Positions 6,479 to 11,932 of a stretch of 11,932 bases of DNA are shown here, piece by piece; positions within the stretch are counted from its first letter, which is position 1, and the number at the start of each line of letters is the position of its first letter. The notes under the pieces are model-generated. The model was not told the origin of the DNA and searched no databases. It saw only the letters and a program-made list of their open reading frames with translations. The position numbers were made by a program, and so were the translations under genes. The DNA is from JAVBNC01 sp031551765. GTDB taxonomy: Bacteria > Desulfobacterota > Desulfovibrionia > Desulfovibrionales > Desulfovibrionaceae. The stretch covers positions 1-11,932 of the forward strand of contig JAVBNC010000019.1 of assembly GCA_031551765.1 (NCBI GenBank), given 5' to 3'.

Positions 6479-6681
6479 CTACCACTGCCGTGTTGCAACA
6501 GCCGTAAAGCATGCGCCATGCCGACGCCCCACGTTCCTGGCCCTGCTCTCCCGCTCCCTGCAAAACACCGGCTGCTTGCCGCCTTTTTGCCCGCGCCGCA
6601 TGCGCGTCTGAAGAAGCGCCGCGCCGGCACCCGGAATTTCCGCGAGGAACTCGCCCTTGAGGGGCCATAACCATACGCAAC

Positions 6682-6687
6682 AGGAGG
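6682..6687 (+). promoter_or_regulatory. Strong Shine-Dalgarno of citD
   Basis: AGGAGG sits 7 nt before the citD ATG at 6695 and fixes that start. Confidence 0.85.
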
Positions 6688-6694
6688 ATTTCCA

Positions 6695-7012
6695 ATGGCA
6701 CAACTGGTCAAGCCGGCCATGGTCGGCTCGCTGGAGTCGAGCGATGCGCAGATACGCATCGAACCCAACCCCGGCAAAGGCATTGAGATCCACATGGAAA
6801 GCGTCGTGAAAGTCCAGTTCGGGGATTCCATTCTGGCCACGGCCCGGGCCGTGCTGGACGAATTCGGCGTTACGGACGCCCTGGTGAGCATCAACGACAA
6901 GGGCGCCGTGGACTGCGCCATCCGGGCCAGAATGCAGGCCGCCGTCTGCCGGGCTTCGGAAACGTCCTACGACTGGACCCGGGAGGACAAGGGGGTGGGC
7001 CATGGCAGGTAG
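6695..7012 (+). CDS. citD: Citrate lyase gamma subunit (acyl carrier protein)
   Basis: This 105-residue protein is the acyl carrier subunit of citrate lyase. It carries the 2'-(5''-phosphoribosyl)-3'-dephospho-CoA arm to which the acetyl/citryl group is attached. The attachment motif GSLESSD (11-17) matches the family pattern; by alignment from memory with E. coli CitD (GTLESGD, Ser14), Ser15 is the modified residue. The conserved VKVQFGDSI and DKGAVDCAIRARMQAA segments are present. It is first in citDEF, behind the sigma54 promoter, and its stop overlaps citE by 11 nt. The length is slightly above the usual ~98. It acts in the cytoplasm as part of a CitDEF multimer. Attachment of the arm needs CitX and CitG, which are not in the window. 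Confidence 0.95.
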   Translation: MAQLVKPAMVGSLESSDAQIRIEPNPGKGIEIHMESVVKVQFGDSILATARAVLDEFGVTDALVSINDKGAVDCAIRARMQAAVCRASETSYDWTREDKGVGHGR

Positions 7013-7907
7013 CGCCCTGAAACGCACGTCGCTGTTCGCCAGCGGCGCCAGCCCGGCCAACATGATCCAGGCCCGCTTCTACAACCAGGACTGCCTGGTC
7101 TACGACCTGGAAGATTCCGTGCCGCTGGCGGAAAAAGACGCGGCCCGGCTGATGGTTTACCACATCGCGCGCAACCACCGGCCCGAAAACAAGCTGGTGG
7201 TCATTCGCGTCAACGCCATCAACTCCATTTTCTTTGACGAGGACCTGCAGGCCGCCGTGCGCGCCCGGCCGGACGCCATACGCCTGCCCAAGGTGGAAAG
7301 CGCGGCCGAGGTGAAAAGCACTTCCGCCAAAGTCGCGGCCATTGAGGAAAAGGCGGGCATTCCCGTGGGCAGCACCAAACTGTGGTGCAACCTGGAATCG
7401 CACCTGGGCGTTCTGCGGGCCAAGGAAATAGCCCTGGCCGACCCGCGCGTGGAAGCCCTGGCCATCAGCGCGGAAGACTACACGGCGGACATGAAGGCCC
7501 AGCGCACCAAGGCGGGCTGGGAAATATTCCACGCCCGCAACCTGGTGCTGCTGGCCTGCCGCGAAGCGGGCATTGACGCCCTGGACGCGGTGTTCGCGGA
7601 CTTCAACGACCTGGAAGGGCTGAAAGCCGACATGGAAATGTGCAAAACCCTCGGGTTTGACGGCAAAACGCTCATCCACCCCCGGCAGATCGATATCGTC
7701 AATTCCTACTTCACGCCGGGCCAGAAGGAAATCGACTACGCCATCCGCGTGTTTGACGCCATCGAGGAAGCCAAGCGCCTGAACAAGGGGGCCATAGCCC
7801 TGGACGGCGCCATGATCGACGAACCCATTGTGCGCCGCGCGCGCACAGTGCTGGCCCAGGCCAAGGCCGCGGGCATAAAGGTGGAGGGAGACTACTATGA
7901 TCGTTAA
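7002..7907 (+). CDS. citE: Citrate lyase beta subunit (citryl-ACP lyase)
   Basis: This 301-residue TIM-barrel protein of the HpcH/HpaI/CitE superfamily cleaves citryl-ACP into oxaloacetate and acetyl-ACP. Expected elements are visible: KRTSLFASGASPANM (7-21) at the start, VYDLEDSVP (33-41), VIRVN with R69 for carboxylate binding, RLPKVES (94-100), E132 in NLES, and SAEDY (156-160) with the Mg-ligand glutamate/aspartate. DGKTLIHPRQI (220-230) is also family-typical. Those roles follow from the family, not from anything shown here. The ATG at 7002 lies within the end of citD, and a purine-rich GGGAGG precedes it. The length is typical. Because it sits between citD and citF it is the true lyase subunit rather than a stand-alone CitE-like malyl/citramalyl-CoA lyase. 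A citramalate lyase with the same subunit plan cannot be excluded. Confidence 0.95.
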   Translation: MAGSALKRTSLFASGASPANMIQARFYNQDCLVYDLEDSVPLAEKDAARLMVYHIARNHRPENKLVVIRVNAINSIFFDEDLQAAVRARPDAIRLPKVESAAEVKSTSAKVAAIEEKAGIPVGSTKLWCNLESHLGVLRAKEIALADPRVEALAISAEDYTADMKAQRTKAGWEIFHARNLVLLACREAGIDALDAVFADFNDLEGLKADMEMCKTLGFDGKTLIHPRQIDIVNSYFTPGQKEIDYAIRVFDAIEEAKRLNKGAIALDGAMIDEPIVRRARTVLAQAKAAGIKVEGDYYDR

Positions 7908-9456
7908 CAAAGCGGGCAGGGAAATTCCCGCCACCGTCAACGGAAAGCCCGTCCGGCCCTATCAGGGCCCCTATGCCGAGCCCCCCGCCTATGAACCCGT
8001 GGTTTCCAAACGCACCCCGTCCCATGTGCTGCCGGGCCAGTCCAAGCTGAAAGGCTCGCTCAAGGAAGCCATTCTGGCCTGCGGCCTTGCGGACGGCATG
8101 ACCATCTCCGTCCACCACAGCTTCCGCGAAGGGGACATGATTATCGGGGCGGTGCTCAAGGTTATCAGCGAACTGGGCATCAAGGGCCTGCGCTTCGCGC
8201 CCAGCGCCGTGGTCAACATCAAGAACCCCTCCATTGTGGATTTCGTCAAGGACGGCACCATCAACCGCATCGAGGCCAGCGGCATACGCGGCCAGCTGGG
8301 CGACGCGGTTATCGGCGGCCTGATGGACAACCCGGTCATTCTGCGCACCCACGGCTCCCGGCCGCGCGCCATAGAATGCGGCGAGCTGTCCATTGACGTG
8401 GCCTTTATCGGCGCTTCCGCCGCCGACGAGTACGGCAACGCCACCGGCCAGACCGGTCCCAACGCCTGCGGAGCACTGGGCTATTCCTTTATCGACGCCA
8501 AATCCGCCGCCAAGGTGGTTATCGTCACCGACAACCTGGTGCCCTACCCCTGCGTGCCCGCCAGCATTTGCCAGCAGGACGTGGACTACGTGGCGGCCAT
8601 AGACCAGATCGGCAACAGCGAACTTATCGGCCGGGGCGCGGCCCGGGTGACCCGCAACCCCCGCGACCTGATCATCGCCGAACGCGCGGCCCAACTGGTG
8701 GTCCATTCCGGCATGTTTGAGGACGGGTATTCCTTCCAGACCGGCGCGGGCGCCATCAGCATAGCCTGCACCAACTACCTCGCGGACTACACGGAAGAGA
8801 GGGGCATCAAGGCCAGCTTCGCGCTGGGCGGCTCCACGGCGGCCATTGTGGAAATGTTCAAACGGGGCCTTATCCGCACCATCCAGACCTCCCAGTGCTT
8901 TGACGCCGTGGCCGCGCGGTCCATGACCATGGACCCCAATATCGTGGAACTGGACAACAGCACCTACGCTAACCCCCATAACAAGGGCTGCATGGCCAAC
9001 AAGCTGGATTTCGGCATTCTGGGCGCGCTGGAAGTGGACACCGACTTCAACGTGAACATTCTGACCGGCTCCAGCGGCGAAATGATGGGTGGCGTGGGCG
9101 GCGGCCCGGACGTGGCCGCGGGCGCGGCCGTTTCCATCGTCACCCTGCCCGTGGTGCGGGGCAGAACCCCCTCCATCGTCAAGCGGGTCTTTACCCTGTG
9201 CACGCCCGGCGAAGTCATCGCGGCCGTGGTCACGGAAGCCGGGATCGCCCTGAACCCGCGCCACAAGAACTACGAAATGCTCAAGACCAACCTGGAGAAA
9301 ACCAGCCTCAAGCTGGTGAGCATTGAGGAACTGCGCCGGATCGCGGAATCCATCACCGGCGCGCCCAAGCCCATTGAGTGCACGGACAAGGTGGTCTGCC
9401 TGGTGCAGTACCGCGACGGCTCCATCATTGACGTCATCCGGCAAGTGAAACGCTGA
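7897..9456 (+). CDS. citF: Citrate lyase alpha subunit (citrate:acetyl-ACP transferase)
   Basis: This 519-residue protein is the CoA-transferase-type alpha subunit, which exchanges the acetyl group on CitD for citrate. The sequence is CitF-like throughout: SVHHSFREGD (71-80), the glycine-rich AFIGASAADEYGNATGQ, a run of conserved blocks around SFQTGAGAISIA, and GSSGEMMGGVGGGPDVAAGA, typical of the family's second half. The length is close to the usual ~510. The ATG at 7897 overlaps the end of citE by 11 nt and has GGAGGGAG 6 nt upstream, so translation is coupled. No frameshift or truncation is seen. It is the last of the three lyase subunits, followed after 47 nt by the transporter. It functions in the cytoplasmic CitDEF complex of anaerobic citrate fermentation. 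Confidence 0.95.
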   Translation: MIVNKAGREIPATVNGKPVRPYQGPYAEPPAYEPVVSKRTPSHVLPGQSKLKGSLKEAILACGLADGMTISVHHSFREGDMIIGAVLKVISELGIKGLRFAPSAVVNIKNPSIVDFVKDGTINRIEASGIRGQLGDAVIGGLMDNPVILRTHGSRPRAIECGELSIDVAFIGASAADEYGNATGQTGPNACGALGYSFIDAKSAAKVVIVTDNLVPYPCVPASICQQDVDYVAAIDQIGNSELIGRGAARVTRNPRDLIIAERAAQLVVHSGMFEDGYSFQTGAGAISIACTNYLADYTEERGIKASFALGGSTAAIVEMFKRGLIRTIQTSQCFDAVAARSMTMDPNIVELDNSTYANPHNKGCMANKLDFGILGALEVDTDFNVNILTGSSGEMMGGVGGGPDVAAGAAVSIVTLPVVRGRTPSIVKRVFTLCTPGEVIAAVVTEAGIALNPRHKNYEMLKTNLEKTSLKLVSIEELRRIAESITGAPKPIECTDKVVCLVQYRDGSIIDVIRQVKR

Positions 9457-9488
9457 GCCGGGTCTGACCCTACACACACATCTCGCGC

Positions 9489-9494
9489 AAGGAG
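9489..9494 (+). promoter_or_regulatory. Ribosome site supporting a GTG start
   Basis: AAGGAG lies 9 nt before GTG at 9504. There is no suitable ATG nearby, and the hydrophobic N-terminus follows directly, so GTG is taken as the transporter's start. Confidence 0.7.
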
Positions 9495-9503
9495 ACTCGC
9501 CAC

Positions 9504-10976
9504 GTGAGTAAAAGTAAACTGATCGGACTCGGCCTGGCCACGGCCCTCGGCATTGTGATGCTCTTTCTCGTGCCCCTTCCCGCGGGCATCACCAGCGCGG
9601 GCTGGGCCTCGCTTACCGTGCTGCTGATCATGCTCGTGCTGTGGATGAGCGACGCGGTGCCCGGCGGCACGTCCGCTTTCGCGGGCCTGGTGCTGCTGGC
9701 CCTTACCGACGCCACGGCCTGGGGTTCCGGGAAAATCACGGCCAAAGTGAAAATCACCAACGCGCTCAGCGGCTTCGGCCAGTCGGAAACCTGGCTGGTG
9801 CTGGCCGCCTTCGTGCTGGGCGTGGCGCTGGTGGAATCCGGCCTGGGCCTGCGCATCACCTACCGCATCATGTCCTGGTCCTTCATCGGCAAGAACTTCC
9901 GCCGGGTGATGCTGGGCATGGTGGGCGCCATGACGGCCATTGGTCCGTTCATCCCTTCCTCCACGGCCAAGGCGGGCATTTTCATCCCGCTTTCGCAGGG
10001 GATTCTGAACACTCTGGGCATCAAGCCGCAGTCGGAAACCGGCGAGCGCAGCAACAACGCCACCGCCATGATGATCAACAACGCCTGGATGGTGAACACC
10101 ACGGGCCTGTGCTTCGCCACGGGTTCCGCCGGCACGGTGACCGGCCTGGGTCTTTTGGCCACCCTGAACAACGCCCACGTTTCCTGGGTGGAATACATGA
10201 TCGCCATGCTGCCCCCCACCATGCTGATCATCATCTTCGGCTGGTGGATGCTGCTCAAGTTCTTCCCGCCTGAAATCGAAGCCATGCCCGGCGGCGTGGA
10301 AGAAGCGCAAAAGCGCTACCGCGACCTCGGCCCCATGAAAGCCGTGGAAAAACGCGTGCTGGCCATTTTCCTCTTCACTCTGGTCATGTGGATTTTCGAA
10401 AAGAACGTCAAAATCAACACCGCCACCACGGCCATTATCTCCTGCCTGCTGCTCATGGCGCCGGTCATCGGCCTGGGCATGAAGGACAAGGACATTCTGC
10501 GCAAAGTGGACTGGGGCGGCGTTATCCTCTTCGGCGTGAGCATGTCGCTGGCCGCCGCCTTCGGCAGGACGGGCGCGGCCAAATGGCTGGCGCAGGTCGT
10601 GTTCGGCAACATCCAGATGGGTTCCTGGCCGCCGATAGCCATTGTGGGCTTTTTCTCGGCCTTCATGTTCGTCACCCACCTGCTGTTCGCCAGCGGCACG
10701 GCCCACAAGCTGACCTTCATGCCGCTTATTCTCGCCTACACCACCACGCTGGGCATCAACCCGGTGTGGATAGGCCTGCCGGTCATCATTTCTTCCGGCA
10801 ACGCCTTCATGCTGCACACCATGACCCCGCCCAACATTATCGCTTACGGCACCGGCCATTTCCGCCTGCCGGACTTCATCCGCTCCGGGGTGTTCCTGAG
10901 CATTGTGGCCTGCGCCGTCTACACGGTGGCGGCCATGGTCTGGTTCCCGCTCATCGGCATTCCCATCCGGCTCTAA
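9504..10976 (+). CDS. DASS-family di-/tricarboxylate transporter, CitT/DiT-like
   Basis: This 490-residue integral inner-membrane protein is of the divalent anion:Na+ symporter (DASS/SLC13) family, with about 12 hydrophobic segments from residue 5 to 485. The two re-entrant substrate-site motifs are visible. The first reads PSSTAKAG (151-158), where many members have SNT. The second reads HLLFASGTAHK (392-402), very like the plant DiT and E. coli CitT version. MTPPNIIAYGTGHF (440-453) is another family block. The length matches CitT (487). It starts with GTG. It is probably co-transcribed with citDEF and ends at a strong terminator, so the likely substrate is citrate or a close relative such as citramalate or tartrate. 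Transport could be exchange for acetate or succinate, or Na+-coupled; the sequence does not decide. Confidence 0.9.
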   Translation: MSKSKLIGLGLATALGIVMLFLVPLPAGITSAGWASLTVLLIMLVLWMSDAVPGGTSAFAGLVLLALTDATAWGSGKITAKVKITNALSGFGQSETWLVLAAFVLGVALVESGLGLRITYRIMSWSFIGKNFRRVMLGMVGAMTAIGPFIPSSTAKAGIFIPLSQGILNTLGIKPQSETGERSNNATAMMINNAWMVNTTGLCFATGSAGTVTGLGLLATLNNAHVSWVEYMIAMLPPTMLIIIFGWWMLLKFFPPEIEAMPGGVEEAQKRYRDLGPMKAVEKRVLAIFLFTLVMWIFEKNVKINTATTAIISCLLLMAPVIGLGMKDKDILRKVDWGGVILFGVSMSLAAAFGRTGAAKWLAQVVFGNIQMGSWPPIAIVGFFSAFMFVTHLLFASGTAHKLTFMPLILAYTTTLGINPVWIGLPVIISSGNAFMLHTMTPPNIIAYGTGHFRLPDFIRSGVFLSIVACAVYTVAAMVWFPLIGIPIRL

Positions 10977-10999
10977 TCCCAGCCTTCCAGCCGCACGGG

Positions 11000-11042
11000 C
11001 CGGGGCCTTTTCACCAGCAAGGTGAAAAGGCCCTGGATTTTT
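11000..11042 (+). terminator. Intrinsic terminator after the citDEF-transporter operon
   Basis: GGGCCTTTTCACC (11003-11015) and GGTGAAAAGGCCC (11021-11033) form a perfect 13-bp stem with loop AGCAA. Three more pairs, one of them G-T, extend the base to 16 bp. TTTTT follows at 11038-11042. It should end the citrate operon transcript and separate it from the GntR gene. Confidence 0.9.
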
Positions 11043-11080
11043 CTTGCCCTTCCGTATCAACTGCCTTTATTCAGAGTATA

Positions 11081-11108
11081 TTGACGGAACGTTGAACTCG
11101 AATACAAT
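11081..11108 (+). promoter_or_regulatory. Sigma70-type promoter of the GntR gene
   Basis: TTGACG (11081-11086) and TACAAT (11103-11108) are separated by 16 bp, each with one mismatch to consensus. The predicted start near 11115 leaves a leader of about 20 nt to the ATG at 11136. TACAAT recurs at 11119-11124. The promoter lies directly after the terminator, so the GntR gene is its own transcription unit. Confidence 0.75.
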
Positions 11109-11135
11109 GGATCCAACCTACAATTTGGAGCCCCC

Positions 11136-11795
11136 ATGAAAGCTATTTCCACCAAGCGTCTGCGCCCTATCAGAGAAGAAGCGTACGACCGGTTGCGCAC
11201 CAGCATTCTGATGGGCGAATACAAACCCGGCGACTGGCTGCGCGAGGAAGAGGTTTCCCGCGGTCTCGGCATCAGCCGCATGCCCGTGCGCGAAGCTTTC
11301 CGCAAGCTGGAAAAGGACCGCTTTCTGGAACATTTCCCCAACCGGGGCGCCAAAGTCACGGAAGTCTTCACCTCCGACCTGGCGGAAATATTCGACGTGC
11401 GCATATACGTGGAATGCCTCATCGCCCGCAAAGCCGCGGAAAACATCGCCCCCCCCACCCTGCGCAAGCTCAAAAAAATTCTGGACGGCGTCGCCGCCGC
11501 CACGGAAGGCTCCACCATCGTACGCCTGGCCCGGGAATTCCACGAAGCCGTGCACGAAGCCTCAAACTGCGCCTCTCTCGTCGCCGTCATCAGCTATATC
11601 GGCGACCTGATCATCCGCATCCGCCACCACAACCACCTCAACCCGGCCCGCCAGCCCGCGTCCCTGGCGGAACATACCGCCATCTACGAAGCCCTGGCCG
11701 CCCAGAACCCCGACCAGGCCGAAGCCGCCACCCGCCGCCATTTGGAAAGCTCCAAGGCGTTTTCTTTGGCTCAGGTTAAGGGAGGAGCTGACTAG
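11136..11795 (+). CDS. GntR-family regulator, FadR/FCD subgroup
   Basis: This 219-residue DNA-binding protein has an N-terminal winged helix (about 10-75) with the GntR signature REEAYDRLRTSILMGEYKPG, then LREEEVSRGLGISRMPVREAF. The C-terminal FCD domain (about 80-210) binds a small ligand. Three metal-type histidines are in place: H136 (EFHEAVHEASN), H180 (LAEHTAIYEAL) and H202 (RRHLESS). The aspartate usually four residues before the first histidine is replaced by A132, so metal binding may be altered. GGAG lies 5 nt before the ATG. FCD regulators often respond to organic acids, and the position beside the citrate operon suggests control of it, of itself, or of genes beyond the window. The stop codon lies within the first four bases of the downstream repeat element. 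Confidence 0.9.
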   Translation: MKAISTKRLRPIREEAYDRLRTSILMGEYKPGDWLREEEVSRGLGISRMPVREAFRKLEKDRFLEHFPNRGAKVTEVFTSDLAEIFDVRIYVECLIARKAAENIAPPTLRKLKKILDGVAAATEGSTIVRLAREFHEAVHEASNCASLVAVISYIGDLIIRIRHHNHLNPARQPASLAEHTAIYEALAAQNPDQAEAATRRHLESSKAFSLAQVKGGAD

Positions 11796-11932
11796 AGCAT
11801 TTCAACTTTAAAATTGTCTATGCGGATGAAATGCTCTGGTGTTGCGGAACGCAGTGCAGCAACGCCCGCGAGATTGGCGTAGGCGGGCTTTGCCCGCCGT
11901 TAAGCGACAATCTCATAGCGAAATTGCTCTAG
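11792..11932. repeat. 141-bp palindromic MITE-like element with terminal inverted repeats
   Basis: The outer 27 bp at each end (11792-11818 and 11906-11932) are inverted copies, identical at 20 of 27 positions without gaps, and both begin CTAGAGCA. Inside are further stems: AGAGCATTTCA (11794-11804) with TGAAATGCTCT (11827-11837); GGTGTTGC (11838-11845) with GCAACGCC (11859-11866, one wobble); GAGATTG (11870-11876) with CAATCTC (11908-11914); and GGCGGGC-TTT-GCCCGCC (11882-11898). There is no coding frame. The design resembles a non-autonomous transposable element or a structured intergenic repeat. The window ends exactly at the last CTAG, so the right flank cannot be read. It may also terminate the GntR transcript. 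Confidence 0.7.

Larger units (their letters stand above)
6261..6694. promoter_or_regulatory. Divergent control region between activator and citrate lyase operon
   Basis: These 434 nt contain no convincing gene. The first ~210 nt (6261-6470) are strikingly AT-rich and hold the dyads, a possible IHF-like site and the sigma54 promoter. The last ~205 nt are GC-rich and would be the untranslated leader of citD. Two overlapping ~50-codon frames in the leader (6511-6660 and 6518-6670) lack ribosome sites and are not called. The AT-rich half is what one expects where DNA must bend between enhancer-bound activator and sigma54 polymerase. Confidence 0.7.

Noticed and set aside
6511..6670. Two overlapping ~50-codon frames in the citD leader (6511-6660 and 6518-6670), the first with five cysteines
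   Set aside because: Neither has a ribosome binding site, their composition is ordinary for GC-rich DNA, and they overlap each other. A leader peptide is possible but unsupported.
7711..11060. Long minus-strand frames opposite citF and the transporter (7711-9477, 9270-11060)
   Set aside because: Both are antisense shadows caused by high GC at third codon positions; the plus strand gives recognisable CitF and DASS proteins.
11794..11932. Regular repeats in the right-hand element as a CRISPR array
   Set aside because: The repeats are inverted rather than direct, and no evenly spaced repeat-spacer pattern or cas gene is present.

Overview
The window looks like chromosomal DNA from an anaerobic, GC-rich deltaproteobacterium of the Desulfovibrio/Bilophila type. 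This is an inference. It rests on a cytoplasmic heterodisulfide-reductase-like operon (hdrCBA-mvhD), a sigma54 activator, GC-rich genes with sharply AT-rich intergenic DNA, and intergenic hairpin repeats of the kind I associate with that group. No rRNA or tRNA is present to settle taxonomy.

Layout. Positions 1-251 hold no gene, only GC-rich palindromic repeat DNA. Positions 252-4133 (minus strand) are a tightly overlapping operon hdrC-hdrB-hdrA-mvhD. It encodes a soluble iron-sulfur/flavin complex of the electron-bifurcating heterodisulfide reductase type, without a hydrogenase or dehydrogenase partner in view. Positions 4134-4358 are its leader, with an 18-bp perfect palindrome. Positions 4359-6260 (minus) encode a sigma54-dependent activator with a PrpR_N sensor, a PAS region, an AAA+ domain and a Fis-type helix-turn-helix. 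Positions 6261-6694 are a 434-bp divergent control region. It contains a full-consensus sigma54 promoter (6463-6478) pointing at citrate lyase, plus several dyads.

Positions 6695-9456 (plus) are citD-citE-citF, the three subunits of citrate lyase, joined by 11-nt overlaps. They are followed 47 bp later by a 12-TM DASS-family (CitT/DiT-like) carboxylate transporter (9504-10976). A strong intrinsic terminator (about 11000-11042) closes that transcript. Positions 11136-11795 encode a GntR/FCD regulator with its own sigma70-type promoter. Positions 11792-11932 form a 141-bp non-coding palindromic element with 27-bp imperfect terminal inverted repeats; its first four bases include the stop codon of the GntR gene.

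How the parts fit. The PrpR-type activator probably senses a tricarboxylate or related metabolite and turns on citDEF and the transporter from the sigma54 promoter. The transporter would bring in citrate (or an analogue such as citramalate), and CitDEF would cleave it to acetate and oxaloacetate. The accessory genes citC, citX and citG, needed to make active lyase, are not in the window. The Hdr-MvhD module is a separate redox unit on the opposite strand; a functional link to citrate use is only a guess from proximity. I see no wholly new system. The most notable points are the PrpR_N/sigma54 control of citrate lyase, the partnerless Hdr-MvhD operon, and the MITE-like element abutting the GntR gene.
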